DNA of 64,000 bases from Alphaproteobacteria bacterium UBA3612 (GCA_002375465.1 DFLT01000005.1:322870-386869); one strand, 5' to 3'. Counted from the first letter of the stretch, positions 49,930-60,122 are shown. The notes: generated by a model not told the origin, from the letters alone. Numbers and translations: made by a program.

Positions 49930-51566
49930 AACCTAAAAAAGAACTGATCTTCCTGCCGCTTGGCGGCTCAGGAGAGATCGGCATGAACGTAAATCTCTAC
50001 GGCTGCGACGGCAAATGGATCATGGTCGACCTGGGCATGACCTTTGGCGACCCCAGCTATCCGGGCGTCGAGCTTGTCCTTCCCGACCTGACTTTCATCG
50101 AAAAGCACCGCAAGGATCTGCTGGGCGTCGTCCTGACGCATGCGCATGAGGATCATATCGGCGCCATCCCCTATCTGATTCAGGATCTCAACGTCCCCCT
50201 TTACGCGACGCCGTTCACGGCAGGGCTGATCGCCAAGAAGCTGCAGGAAGAAGGCATTGAGGACGAGATCGAACTGAACATAATCGAGAATGAAGGCAGC
50301 GTTGAAATCGGGCCGTTCCATTGCCGCTACGTTCCGCTTGCCCACTCCATCCTGGAGGGTAATGCGCTGCTGATCGACACGCCCTATGGCAAGATTTTCC
50401 ATACCGGCGACTGGAAACTGGACGAAAACCCCGTCACGGGCGAACCGACGACGCCTGCAGAACTCAGCGCCATCGGCGACGAGGGCATCCTCGCCCTGGT
50501 CGGTGACAGCACCAATGTCTTCAACAAGGAAGCGAGCGGCAGCGAAACCGGCGTTCGGGAGGGTCTGGAAGCTGTCGTGCGGGAGCAGACGGGCCGGGTG
50601 CTGATCACCACCTTTGCCTCGAATGCGGCGCGGGTGAAAACGATCGGCGACATCGCAAAGGCAACGGGCCGCCAGCTGTGCATGGTGGGCCGGTCGCTGC
50701 ACCGCATTGTCGAGGTCGCGAAAGCGAATGGCTATCTGAAGGATTTTCCGACCTCCATTCGCGAAGACGACGCCATGAAGCTGCCGCGCGATCAGGTCCT
50801 CATCCTGTCCACCGGCACACAGGGCGAACCGCGCGCCGCGCTAAGCCGTATTTCCGACCGTAGCCATGCGCGTATCCAGCTGCAGGAAGGGGACACGGTT
50901 ATCTATTCGTCGAAGCAGATCCCCGGAAACGAAGTCGGCATCAGCGTCGTGCAGAATGCGTTGGCGGAACAGGGCGTCCACATCGTTACCGAGCGTCAGG
51001 CACATGTGCATGTGTCGGGCCATCCCGGCGTCCCCGAGCTCGAAAAGATGTACGGCTGGATCCGTCCGCAAATCGCGGTGCCCGTTCATGGTGAGCGGCG
51101 GCATATGGAAGAACATGCGCGCCTTGCCGCGCGCGTCGGCGTTCCGCAGCAGATCGTCCCGATCAATGGGTCGGCCATCCGCCTGGCCCCCGGTGCGCCA
51201 AAGGTGATCGATCATGTCGAACATGGACGACTGGTTCTCGATGGCGATGTCATCGTTCCCGCCGACGGCCAGACGATGGTCGAACGCCGGCGCCTGGCCC
51301 ATGGCGGCTTCATCGGCGTCGTGCTTGCCATGAAGGGCGGCAGGCTGGCCGCCGACCCGCTCATCCAGATTCAGGGCGTGCCCGTCGAGGATGAGGTCGA
51401 GGACTTCATCGAAGACTGCAAGGACGCCGCCAAGGCCGCAGTGAAAAAGACCGCTGGCAAGCCGGTACATGCCCTTTCAGAGGCGGTGCGTGTTTCCGTA
51501 CGCCGGATTGCCCGCGAATGGACCGGCAAGAAGCCCGTAACGAAGGTCGATATTCTGGAGGTTTGA
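49926..51566 (+). CDS. rnj: Ribonuclease J
   Basis: This 546-residue metallo-beta-lactamase/beta-CASP ribonuclease has 5'-3' exonuclease and endonuclease activity and matures rRNA and mRNA. The zinc motif HAHEDH is at 72-77, the second metal motif (HTGDWK) follows, and the beta-CASP block ends in SGHPGVPELEKMYGWIRPQIAVPVHGE. A C-terminal domain follows. It starts with TTG overlapping coaX by four bases. Confidence 0.95.
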   Translation: MKPKKELIFLPLGGSGEIGMNVNLYGCDGKWIMVDLGMTFGDPSYPGVELVLPDLTFIEKHRKDLLGVVLTHAHEDHIGAIPYLIQDLNVPLYATPFTAGLIAKKLQEEGIEDEIELNIIENEGSVEIGPFHCRYVPLAHSILEGNALLIDTPYGKIFHTGDWKLDENPVTGEPTTPAELSAIGDEGILALVGDSTNVFNKEASGSETGVREGLEAVVREQTGRVLITTFASNAARVKTIGDIAKATGRQLCMVGRSLHRIVEVAKANGYLKDFPTSIREDDAMKLPRDQVLILSTGTQGEPRAALSRISDRSHARIQLQEGDTVIYSSKQIPGNEVGISVVQNALAEQGVHIVTERQAHVHVSGHPGVPELEKMYGWIRPQIAVPVHGERRHMEEHARLAARVGVPQQIVPINGSAIRLAPGAPKVIDHVEHGRLVLDGDVIVPADGQTMVERRRLAHGGFIGVVLAMKGGRLAADPLIQIQGVPVEDEVEDFIEDCKDAAKAAVKKTAGKPVHALSEAVRVSVRRIAREWTGKKPVTKVDILEV

Positions 51567-51570
51567 CACC

Positions 51571-51828
51571 ATGGGACTGGGCAGCGCCTTTGCCATCTAC
51601 TTTCTGATCTGGACCGTCACCTTTTTCATGGTCCTGCCCTTCGGCGTGAAAACGAGCGAGGAGGCAGGTCAGGAAATCGGCAAGGGTCATGCGGAAAGCG
51701 CGCCCACCCATCCCATGCTGCTGAAGAAATTGCTGTGGAACAGCCTGGTTGCGGCGATTGTCTTTGGCATATTGTGGCTGAACTATACTTTTGGCTGGAT
51801 CACCCCCGCCGACCTGCCGCAATTCTAG
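51571..51828 (+). CDS. DUF1467 family membrane protein
   Basis: This 85-residue protein has two predicted membrane helices (about residues 6-25 and 57-77) flanking a conserved LPFGVKTSEEAG loop, which matches DUF1467. The family is alphaproteobacterial, often near RNase J, and has no known function. It follows rnj by four bases and is likely the last gene of the nuo-birA-coaX-rnj run. Confidence 0.87.
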   Translation: MGLGSAFAIYFLIWTVTFFMVLPFGVKTSEEAGQEIGKGHAESAPTHPMLLKKLLWNSLVAAIVFGILWLNYTFGWITPADLPQF

Positions 51829-51878
51829 CGCGGCGCTTGCCTCTTGGTTGCCGCTTTGTTCTGCCCTAGACAGCACCC

Positions 51879-53543
51879 ATGCTGACGGCGCTGACCATCG
51901 ACGACGTGCTTCTGATACAGGAGCTCGATCTGGAATTCGGCACCGGCCTTTCGGTGCTGACCGGGGAAACGGGGGCAGGCAAGTCGATCCTGCTGGATTC
52001 GCTGGGGCTGGCGCTGGGCGCGCGGGCAGATAGCGGCTTGGTGCGCAGCGGTGCCGATCGCGCACAGGTATCGGCCTCTTTTCATGTCGCTGTCGATCAT
52101 CCTGCGAACCAGCTTCTGGTTCAGCAGGATGTTGAGGCTAGCGAGGATCTTGTCCTGCGACGAACCGTGAAGGCGGATGGCGGCAGTCGCGCCTGGATAA
52201 ACGATCAGCCCGTGTCTGCTGCCCTGCTGAGAGAGGTGGGCGCCAGCCTCGTCGAAATTCACGGCCAGCATGATGAGCGCGGCCTGCTGGATCAGAAGGG
52301 CCACCGCGCTCTGCTGGACCTCTATGGCGGCCTGCAGACGCAGCTGGATGAAACCGCCGCCGCCTATCGGGCCTGGCGCCGTGCCGTGGCCGACCTGAAT
52401 GGCGTGCGCGAGGCGCTGGCGAGGGCTGCCGAGGACCGCGAGTGGCTGGACCTTTCCATTGCAGAGATAGAGGCGTTCGCGCCGGTCGCCGGCGAAGAGA
52501 CCGATCTGGCAAAGGAACGCTCTGACATGCTGGCGGGGCAGAAGATTGCCGAGGACCTGGCACAGATTGACAGCGAACTGAACGGATCGAAGGGCGCGCT
52601 AGCGGCGCTGCGTGCGGTGGCGCGCCGCATGGAGCGCGTCGCAGAGGTGCACGAGGCGCTGGCAGAAGCGCTCGCGGCACTCGACAGGGCATTGATCGAG
52701 ACGGACGAGGTGGAGCGCCAGCTGGCGCGGGGTGCCGAGGCGATGCACTATGACGAGGCGCGGCTGGACGATGCGGAGGAGCGCCTGTTCGCCCTGCGCG
52801 CGCTGGCCCGCAAGCATCAGGTGGCGCCAGAGGGGCTGTCGGATCTGCTGGCGCAGTTGATCGCACGGCGGGCTGCCCTTGATGAAGGCGATGCGAACCT
52901 GGCGGCGGCAGAGGCGAAAGCATCGGCAATGCGGGTGGCGTTCGAGGAAATTGCCACGTCCCTCACCCGCGCTAGAATTGCGGCGGCCGAACGGCTGGAT
53001 GCGGCAATGGCGTCAGAGCTTCCGCCGCTGAAGCTGGATGCGGCGAAATTCCGGACCGTCATAGACACGTTGCCAGAGGCATCGTGGAGTGCCCAGGGAG
53101 CGGATTCGGTGCAGTTCGAGATTTCCACCAATCCCGGTGCCCCCTTCGGGCCGTTGATCAAGATTGCGTCTGGCGGGGAATTGTCGCGCTTCATCCTCGC
53201 GCTGAAGGTGGCGCTGGCCGCGACTGGTGCTGCCGGAACGATGATCTTTGACGAAATCGACCGGGGCGTCGGCGGTGCGACCGCCAGCGCCATCGGTGAT
53301 CGTCTGGCGCGCCTGGCTGCGGACAGCCAGGTCGTGGTGGTGACGCATTCTCCCCAGGTTGCAGCGCGCGGCGCTGGCCATTTCCGCATATCGAAGCGTC
53401 AGGAGGAACAGGGAACGTGGACCAGTGTCGTGCCGCTTGCACCGCATGATCGCCAGGAAGAAATCGCGCGCATGTTGTCGGCGGCCGATGTGACGCAAGA
53501 GGCGCGCGCGCAGGCCGCCCGCCTGTTGGGATCAATGCCATGA
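51879..53543 (+). CDS. recN: DNA repair protein RecN
   Basis: This 554-residue SMC-like ATPase helps repair double-strand breaks. Walker A GETGAGKS is at 29-36, EIHGQHDERGLLD is the family motif, a central coiled coil covers roughly 170-370, and the C-terminal head has SGGELSRFILALK and Walker B IFDEIDRGVGG. The ligA start overlaps its stop by four bases (ATGA), which makes a two-gene repair unit. No BamD gene, which often precedes recN, is next to it here. Confidence 0.96.
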   Translation: MLTALTIDDVLLIQELDLEFGTGLSVLTGETGAGKSILLDSLGLALGARADSGLVRSGADRAQVSASFHVAVDHPANQLLVQQDVEASEDLVLRRTVKADGGSRAWINDQPVSAALLREVGASLVEIHGQHDERGLLDQKGHRALLDLYGGLQTQLDETAAAYRAWRRAVADLNGVREALARAAEDREWLDLSIAEIEAFAPVAGEETDLAKERSDMLAGQKIAEDLAQIDSELNGSKGALAALRAVARRMERVAEVHEALAEALAALDRALIETDEVERQLARGAEAMHYDEARLDDAEERLFALRALARKHQVAPEGLSDLLAQLIARRAALDEGDANLAAAEAKASAMRVAFEEIATSLTRARIAAAERLDAAMASELPPLKLDAAKFRTVIDTLPEASWSAQGADSVQFEISTNPGAPFGPLIKIASGGELSRFILALKVALAATGAAGTMIFDEIDRGVGGATASAIGDRLARLAADSQVVVVTHSPQVAARGAGHFRISKRQEEQGTWTSVVPLAPHDRQEEIARMLSAADVTQEARAQAARLLGSMP

Positions 53544-55684
53544 GCAAGAATGGAGGCGCTTTGCAGGGTGCTGAGGGCCGCCTGAGCGAAGCCGAGGCCA
53601 GGCGCCAACATGCGCGGCTAAGCGATGAAATCCGCGCCGCGAATATCGCCTACCACGCCGAAGATGCGCCCGAGATTTCCGACGCCGCCTATGACGGGTT
53701 GCGTGAGGAGCTGCGCCAGCTGGAGGCGGCCTGGCCGAAACTGGCGGAAGCAGGCTCGGCACTGGAGGAGGTGGGCGCGATCGCGTCCTCCAGCTTTGCG
53801 AAAGTCACCCATGCCCAGCCGATGCTGTCGCTGGACAATGCCTTTTCGGACGAGGACGTGACGGAGTTCGTGGCGCGTGTCCGCCGCTTCCTCTCCCTTG
53901 GCGAAGATGAGGACGTGACGATCCTTGCCGAACCGAAGATCGACGGTCTGGCGGTGTCGCTTCGCTACCAGAACGGCGAGCTCGTTCAGGGGGCGACGCG
54001 TGGAGATGGCCGCGTGGGCGAAAATATCACCGCCAATTTGAAAACAGTTTCGGACATTCCGCAGCGGCTGCAGGGCGCACCTGAAACGCTGGAAGTGCGC
54101 GGCGAGGTCTATATGGTGCGGGCGGATTTTCTCGCCCTGAACGCGCGTCAGGCGGAGGCGGGGGAGAAGCAGTTCGCGAATCCGCGAAATTCCGCCGCGG
54201 GATCGCTGCGACAGCTCGACGTGTCGATCACCTCGTCACGCCCGCTGCGCTTCTTTGCCTATGGCTGGGGCGAAATGACTGAACTGCCCCGGGAGACGCA
54301 AAGCGGGGTCATGACATGGCTGCGCGACCTGGGGTTCAAGACGACGGACAGCCGGTTGGGCGACGCCGGTGCCGCGCTGGAATTCTATCATGAGGTGGAA
54401 CGCCAGAGGGCGGACATGGCCTATGATATTGACGGCGTCGTCTACAAGCTGGACCGGCTGGACTGGCAGCAGCGGCTGGGCAGCGTGGGACGATCGCCGC
54501 GCTGGGCGATCGCACATAAATTCGCTGCCGAACGGGCGGTCACACGACTGAACGCGATCGACATACAGGTGGGGCGCACAGGAAAGCTGACGCCCGTGGC
54601 GCGGCTGGAGCCGGTCACGGTTGGCGGGGTCGTCGTCACCAATGCGACGCTGCATAATGAGGATGAGATCGAGCGGCTGGACGTGCGGGTAGGTGACTGG
54701 GTTGAGCTGCAGCGCGCGGGTGATGTCATTCCGCAAATACTCGCGCAGGTCAGCGATCCGGACGAACATGCCGCCCTGCCCAAATTCGAGCCCCACGAGA
54801 CCTGCCCGGTCTGCGATTCGCTGGCCGTACGAGAGCCGGGAGAGGTCGACCGGCGCTGTACGGGCGGCCTGACTTGCCCCGCCCAGCGCGTGGAACGCTT
54901 GAAGCATTTCGTGCAACGCCGCGCCGTGGATATTGATGGTCTGGGCGAACAGTCGATCCGGCTATTCTTCGAAAGGAGCTGGCTGGAGGGTCCGGCGGAC
55001 ATATTTCGGCTGAAGGACAGGGCGGAGGAAATCGCCGCGCTGGAGGGGTGGGGCGAGCAGTCCACCGCGAACCTCATGACCAGCGTCGAGACCAGCCGCA
55101 CCGTTCCCCTGTCGCGCGTGCTGTTCGGGCTAGGCATCCGTCATATTGGCGAGATCACGGCCCGCGACCTTGCCCGTGCTTATCCGGACTGGCCGACCTT
55201 CTCTTCACTTCTGCAGCGCCTGGTCGACCTGCGCGAGAGCTTTGAGCCCGCTGTCGGCGAGGCTGAGGAGAAGGCTAAAAAGCGGTTGAACGAGGCCCTT
55301 GCAGCCGAAATCTCCGTATCGGGAATCGGTCCCGAGGTCGCCGCGGCTCTGGTCGATTTCTGGGCGGAGGGACATAACAGGTCGGCGGTTGGCGAACTGA
55401 TGGACCTGATGGACGTCCAGACGGAGGCGTTCAAAACGATCGCCTCGTCCGTTTCAGGAAAGACCATCGTATTCACTGGCAAGCTGGAGGCGGTGTCCCG
55501 CGACGAGGCAAAGGCGCAGGCGGAGCGGCTCGGCGCGAAGGTGGCGGGTTCCGTCTCCTCGCGCACGGACATATTGGTCGCGGGGCCGGGGGCGGGATCG
55601 AAACTGAAAAAGGCGGAAAGCCTTGGCATCGAGACGATGGACGAGGCCGGGTGGCTGCGTATCGTCGCACAGGGGCAGGGATAG
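53540..55684 (+). CDS. ligA: NAD-dependent DNA ligase
   Basis: This 714-residue ligase seals nicks in replication and repair. The adenylation domain has the active-site Lys133 in EPKIDGLAVSLRY. An OB fold, a four-cysteine zinc finger (CPVC...CTGGLTCP), helix-hairpin-helix repeats and a C-terminal BRCT domain (about 635-710, GKTIVFTGKLE) follow. It is coupled to recN. A short hairpin follows at once. Confidence 0.97.
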   Translation: MSKNGGALQGAEGRLSEAEARRQHARLSDEIRAANIAYHAEDAPEISDAAYDGLREELRQLEAAWPKLAEAGSALEEVGAIASSSFAKVTHAQPMLSLDNAFSDEDVTEFVARVRRFLSLGEDEDVTILAEPKIDGLAVSLRYQNGELVQGATRGDGRVGENITANLKTVSDIPQRLQGAPETLEVRGEVYMVRADFLALNARQAEAGEKQFANPRNSAAGSLRQLDVSITSSRPLRFFAYGWGEMTELPRETQSGVMTWLRDLGFKTTDSRLGDAGAALEFYHEVERQRADMAYDIDGVVYKLDRLDWQQRLGSVGRSPRWAIAHKFAAERAVTRLNAIDIQVGRTGKLTPVARLEPVTVGGVVVTNATLHNEDEIERLDVRVGDWVELQRAGDVIPQILAQVSDPDEHAALPKFEPHETCPVCDSLAVREPGEVDRRCTGGLTCPAQRVERLKHFVQRRAVDIDGLGEQSIRLFFERSWLEGPADIFRLKDRAEEIAALEGWGEQSTANLMTSVETSRTVPLSRVLFGLGIRHIGEITARDLARAYPDWPTFSSLLQRLVDLRESFEPAVGEAEEKAKKRLNEALAAEISVSGIGPEVAAALVDFWAEGHNRSAVGELMDLMDVQTEAFKTIASSVSGKTIVFTGKLEAVSRDEAKAQAERLGAKVAGSVSSRTDILVAGPGAGSKLKKAESLGIETMDEAGWLRIVAQGQG

Positions 55685-55702
55685 CGGACCCTCTGGTCCG
55701 TT
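55683..55702 (+). terminator. Hairpin at the ligA stop codon
   Basis: CGGACC pairs with GGTCCG around a four-base loop, extended by a G-T and an A-T pair. It starts within the ligA TAG, and a C/T-rich stretch follows. It is a likely terminator, although the T tract is imperfect. Confidence 0.5.
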
Positions 55703-55752
55703 CGTCCGTTCAGGCTGCGGGATGCCAATATAGAAGGATAAGCGGCGGGCAG

Positions 55753-57396
55753 ATGAAAAGACCGGGATTTGTGGATTCACTCGGGGAATCGCTGACCGCC
55801 GACGATCCCATAGCGCGTAACCTGTTTTTGTGGGCGCCGCTGGTACTGGCGGGGATCATCGTGCTTTCGGCGCGCTACTGGCCCCCCATCCTCATGCTAC
55901 TCCTGTTCGTGCTGCCGCCATTCTTCGTGGCGATCTACGATCTGTTTCAGCGCAAGCACACCTTGTGGCGCCTTTACCCGTTTGCCGCGCGATTTCGTTG
56001 GTTCTTTGAGGATTTGCGGCCGTTCTTGCGTTCCTACATGGTCGAGGGCGACCATGAGGGAATGCCGTTCAGCCGTGACCAGCGCGCGCTCGTCTATGCG
56101 CGGGCAAAGGGGCAGTCCGACGATCAGCCGTTCGGCACGGAACTGGATGTTTACGGCCCCGAATTCGAATGGCTGTCGCATTCCATGGCACCTGACATCG
56201 ACGCAGTACACGATCCCCGCGTACAGGTGGGCAATGGACAGTGCAGCCGCCCCTATTCGGCGAGCTGCCTGAATATATCCGCGATGAGCTATGGCTCGCT
56301 GGGCAGCCATGCCATTCAGGCGCTGAACCTGGGTGCCAAGGCGGGGAATTTCTATCACGATACGGGCGAGGGCGGCATCAGCCCCTATCATCGTCGTGGC
56401 GGCGACCTCGTATGGGAATTGGGCACCGGCTATTTCGGCGCGCGAACGCCGGATGGTGCCTTCGACCCTGACCAATTCGCGGATAAGGCGCAGGACGATC
56501 AGGTGAAGATGGTCGAGATAAAACTCTCACAGGGCGCGAAACCGGGAAAGGGCGGTATGCTGCCCGGTCCGAAGGTGACGAAGGAAATCGCCGAAATTCG
56601 CGGTGTGCCCGAGCAAAGGGATGTCCTTTCCCCCGCCGCGCATTCGGCATTTACGACACCGATAGAGCTGTTGGAATTTGCCGCAAGGATGCGTGATCTT
56701 TCCGGCGGCAAGCCCGTCGGGCTGAAGTTCTGCGTGGGTTATCCGCACGAGCTGTTCGCCCTTTGCAAGGCGATGCTGCAAACCGGTATTCGGCCCGATT
56801 TCATCATCGTTGACGGCGGCGAAGGTGGCACCGGCGCCGCACCGAGGGAGATGTCGGACAGGGTGGGCATGCCGCTTCGCGAAGGACTGATCATGACCCG
56901 CAACGCGCTGGTGGGATGCGGCCTGAAGGATGATATCCGCCTCGCCGCCGCCGGGAAGGTCTATTCTGCGGCTGCTTTGGCGATGAACTTTGCGCTGGGC
57001 GCCGACTGGTGCAACGCGGCCCGCGCTTTCATGTTTTCATTAGGCTGTGTGCAGTCCCAGCAGTGTCATACCGATAAATGCCCGACGGCCGTGGCAACGA
57101 CGTCTCTTGCTCGTCAACGGGGTCTTGTGATCGACGAGAAGGCGCCGCGCGTCGCCCAATTCCACTTGAAAACGGTACAGGGACTGCGGGATATCATGGT
57201 TGCATGCGGGGTTCGCGAGCATACCGACTTCCGGCCTTTCCATCTGAGGATGCGGCTCAACCCGGCAGAGATGCGCTCAATAGATATGATCTATGAGTTC
57301 CTCGAACCCGGGCAGTTATTGGCGGAGCCCGGCGGCACCCGCTATGCACGGCACTGGAAAATGGCCCAGGCAGAAAGTTTTCGCCCGGTCGTTTAG
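55753..57396 (+). CDS. Membrane-anchored FMN-binding glutamate synthase domain protein
   Basis: This 547-residue protein has two N-terminal hydrophobic segments (about residues 24-60) followed by the FMN-binding central domain of glutamate synthase. Visible elements are ISAMSYGSLG, the FYHDTGEGGISPYH stretch, KPGKGGMLPG and VDGGEGGTGAAP, plus a cluster-like motif with spaced cysteines (GCVQSQQCHTDKCPT) as in the 3Fe-4S site of GltB. There is no amidotransferase domain, so glutamine-dependent synthase activity is unlikely; electron donor and substrate are unknown. The start is the first ATG after the ligA hairpin. Confidence 0.87.
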   Translation: MKRPGFVDSLGESLTADDPIARNLFLWAPLVLAGIIVLSARYWPPILMLLLFVLPPFFVAIYDLFQRKHTLWRLYPFAARFRWFFEDLRPFLRSYMVEGDHEGMPFSRDQRALVYARAKGQSDDQPFGTELDVYGPEFEWLSHSMAPDIDAVHDPRVQVGNGQCSRPYSASCLNISAMSYGSLGSHAIQALNLGAKAGNFYHDTGEGGISPYHRRGGDLVWELGTGYFGARTPDGAFDPDQFADKAQDDQVKMVEIKLSQGAKPGKGGMLPGPKVTKEIAEIRGVPEQRDVLSPAAHSAFTTPIELLEFAARMRDLSGGKPVGLKFCVGYPHELFALCKAMLQTGIRPDFIIVDGGEGGTGAAPREMSDRVGMPLREGLIMTRNALVGCGLKDDIRLAAAGKVYSAAALAMNFALGADWCNAARAFMFSLGCVQSQQCHTDKCPTAVATTSLARQRGLVIDEKAPRVAQFHLKTVQGLRDIMVACGVREHTDFRPFHLRMRLNPAEMRSIDMIYEFLEPGQLLAEPGGTRYARHWKMAQAESFRPVV

Positions 57397-57462
57397 GGCG
57401 GGAACACGCTATCCGCCGCCAACGTCTTCCCTAGTGCGGGTGTGCACATTAAGTGCCCGTCC

Positions 57463-60111
57463 ATGACCTCAACCAACGATATCCGCGCCAGCTTCCTCGA
57501 CTATTTTGCAAAGCACGGCCATGCGCGCGTGCCATCTTCACCGCTGGTGCCGCAGAACGATCCGACGCTGATGTTCGTCAATGCGGGCATGGTTCCGTTC
57601 AAGAACGTTTTCACGGGACGGGAAACGCGGGATTATTCCCTGGCGACCTCTGCCCAGAAATGCGTGCGGGCGGGTGGCAAGCATAATGATCTGGAAAATG
57701 TCGGCTTTACCGCCCGGCATCACACCTTCTTCGAAATGCTGGGAAATTTCTCCTTCGGGCAGTATTTCAAGGCAGAAGCGATTGAGCATGCGTGGAATCT
57801 TGTCACGCGGGAATGGGGCCTGGACCCGGCACGTCTGACCGCCACCGTTTTCCACACGGACGACGAGGCGTTCGACCTGTGGAAGAAGATCACCGGCCTG
57901 CCGGAGGAGCGCATTATCCGTATCGCCGGCGCGGACAATTTCTGGTCCATGGGCGATACAGGTCCGTGCGGTCCCTGTTCGGAACTGTTTTATGACCATG
58001 GCGACCACATCCCGGGCGGCCCCCCGGGATCGCCAGACGAGGATGGCGATCGCTTCGTCGAGATCTGGAACCTGGTCTTCATGCAATACGATCAGGCCCC
58101 GGGCGGTGTACGTACTGACCTGCCGAAGCCCAGCATCGACACGGGCATGGGACTGGAGCGCGTCGCGGCGGTCATGCAGGGCACGCACGACAATTTCGAA
58201 ATCGACCTTTTCCGCGCCCTGACCGATGCAGCGTCCGAACTGGCGCACACGCCGCGCGAAGGGGAGTTCAAGACGTCTTTGCGGGTGATCGCCGACCATG
58301 TGCGCGCAGGTGGCTTTCTGATCGCGGACGGTGTTCTGCCCGCGAATGAGGGCCGGGGTTATGTGCTGCGCCGTATCCTTCGCCGCGCCATCCGGCATGC
58401 CCATATCGCGGGCGCGAACGATCCCCTGCTGCATCGCCTGGTGCCAACGCTGACGGGACAGATGGGGGCCGCCTATCCGGAACTGGTCCGCGCACAGCCG
58501 CTGATCGAACAGACGCTGGAGCAGGAGGAGGTCCGCTTCCGCCAGACACTGGATCGCGGCCTGAAACTGCTCGACGAGCGCGCCGGCGATCTGGGGCAGG
58601 GCGACACGCTGGATGGCGGCGTCGCCTTCCAACTATATGACACTTACGGCTTTCCTTACGACCTTACCGAGGATGCGCTGCGTATGAAGGGCGTGTCCGT
58701 CGACCGCGCGGGCTTTGATGCGGCGATGGCCGAGCAGAAGGCTGCCGCGCGCGCCGCATGGGCGGGTAGCGGCGGCGCGGTTGAAGAAACGCTCTGGTTC
58801 GACATTGCGGATCGGGAGGGTTCAACGGAATTCACCGGCTACGCGTCTGACAATACCGACGGCAAGATCGTCGCCCTGGTGCGCGACGGTGTCGAGGTCG
58901 ACAGCGCGTCGGCGGGAGAAGAGGTGCTGATCATCGCCAACCAGACGCCCTTCTACGGCGAAAGCGGCGGTCAATCGGGCGACGCCGGTACCATCGAAGG
59001 CCGCAACGGTGCCCGCGCCGAGGTGTCATCCACGTCGAAGCCGCTGGGCCGCCTTCATGTGCATGAGGCCAAGATTATTGAGGGCACGCTAAGCGTTGGC
59101 GACACGGCACATTTTGCCGTCGATGCGGAGAGGCGCGCACGCATTCGTGCCAATCACAGCGCGACGCATCTGCTGCACGCGGCGCTGCGCCACGCTCTGG
59201 GGGATCATGTCACGCAAAAAGGATCCCTGGTTGCAGAGGAACGCCTGCGCTTCGACTTCAGCCACCCCAAGGCGCTGACTGCCGAAGAAATCAGCGCCAT
59301 CGAAGCGGACGTGAACGCACAGATTCGCGGCAATGAAGCAGTTCTGACGCGCCTGATGACGCCCGACGCTGCAATAGAGGCAGGCGCAATGGCGTTGTTC
59401 GGCGAGAAATATGGCGATGAGGTGCGCGTACTGTCGATGGGCAGGAGGGACACGGGCGACTATTCCGTCGAACTATGTGGCGGCACGCATGTAAACGCAC
59501 TCGGCGATATCGGCCTGTTCAAGGTTGTTGGCGAAAGCGCGGTTTCGTCAGGTGTCCGCCGTATCGAGGCGCTGACCGGAGAGGCAGCGCGCCTGTATCT
59601 GCAGCGGCAGGAAGATCGCTTGCTGGAGGTTGCAAATGCGCTGAAGGCATCGCCCGCCGACGTTCCGACGCGCATCGCTGCGCTCGTCGAGGATCGCAAG
59701 CGTCTGGAAAAGGAACTGTCCGACGCAAAGAAGGCGCTTGCCCTTGGTGGCGGCAATGGGGTCGCCGCAGGGCCGGACATTGAGACTGTGGGAACCGTCA
59801 AGTTCATCGGCCAGGTTGCGGACGGCCTGGATCCAAAGGGGCTGCGCGGTGCCATCGACGATGCAAAGTCGAAGCTGGGGTCCGGCGTCGCGGCGATCGT
59901 CGCCGTGAACGATGGCCGCGCGAGCGTTGCGGTCGGCGTGACAGACGATTTGAAGGGCGACCATAACGCCGTCGACCTGCTGCGTACCGCAGTGGAAATC
60001 CTGGGCGGCAAGGGCGGCGGCGGACGTCCCGATATGGCGCAAGGTGGTGGTCCGGACGGCGCGAAGGGCGCGGAAGCGCTGCATGCGATCAAGGCGGCGT
60101 TGGCCGCCTGA
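57463..60111 (+). CDS. alaS: Alanyl-tRNA synthetase
   Basis: This 882-residue class II synthetase charges tRNA-Ala. The catalytic core holds motif 1 to 3 features (SPLVPQNDPTLMFVNAGMVPFK, RHHTFFEMLGNFSFG, GMGLERVA), the editing domain has HSATHLLH and CGGTHV with the zinc-binding residues, and the C-Ala oligomerisation domain is present. The start chosen (MTSTND) matches the family; a GTG seven codons upstream is possible. It is convergent with the antiporter gene, 11 bp away. Confidence 0.97.
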   Translation: MTSTNDIRASFLDYFAKHGHARVPSSPLVPQNDPTLMFVNAGMVPFKNVFTGRETRDYSLATSAQKCVRAGGKHNDLENVGFTARHHTFFEMLGNFSFGQYFKAEAIEHAWNLVTREWGLDPARLTATVFHTDDEAFDLWKKITGLPEERIIRIAGADNFWSMGDTGPCGPCSELFYDHGDHIPGGPPGSPDEDGDRFVEIWNLVFMQYDQAPGGVRTDLPKPSIDTGMGLERVAAVMQGTHDNFEIDLFRALTDAASELAHTPREGEFKTSLRVIADHVRAGGFLIADGVLPANEGRGYVLRRILRRAIRHAHIAGANDPLLHRLVPTLTGQMGAAYPELVRAQPLIEQTLEQEEVRFRQTLDRGLKLLDERAGDLGQGDTLDGGVAFQLYDTYGFPYDLTEDALRMKGVSVDRAGFDAAMAEQKAAARAAWAGSGGAVEETLWFDIADREGSTEFTGYASDNTDGKIVALVRDGVEVDSASAGEEVLIIANQTPFYGESGGQSGDAGTIEGRNGARAEVSSTSKPLGRLHVHEAKIIEGTLSVGDTAHFAVDAERRARIRANHSATHLLHAALRHALGDHVTQKGSLVAEERLRFDFSHPKALTAEEISAIEADVNAQIRGNEAVLTRLMTPDAAIEAGAMALFGEKYGDEVRVLSMGRRDTGDYSVELCGGTHVNALGDIGLFKVVGESAVSSGVRRIEALTGEAARLYLQRQEDRLLEVANALKASPADVPTRIAALVEDRKRLEKELSDAKKALALGGGNGVAAGPDIETVGTVKFIGQVADGLDPKGLRGAIDDAKSKLGSGVAAIVAVNDGRASVAVGVTDDLKGDHNAVDLLRTAVEILGGKGGGGRPDMAQGGGPDGAKGAEALHAIKAALAA
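60093..60108. terminator. Short hairpin in the last codons of alaS
   Basis: GGCGGC pairs with GCCGCC around a four-base loop, ending one base before the alaS TGA. The convergent antiporter stop is 15 bp away, so it could serve both directions. It may also be a chance product of Ala codons. Confidence 0.35.
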
Positions 60112-60122
60112 TCGCGTCCGGT

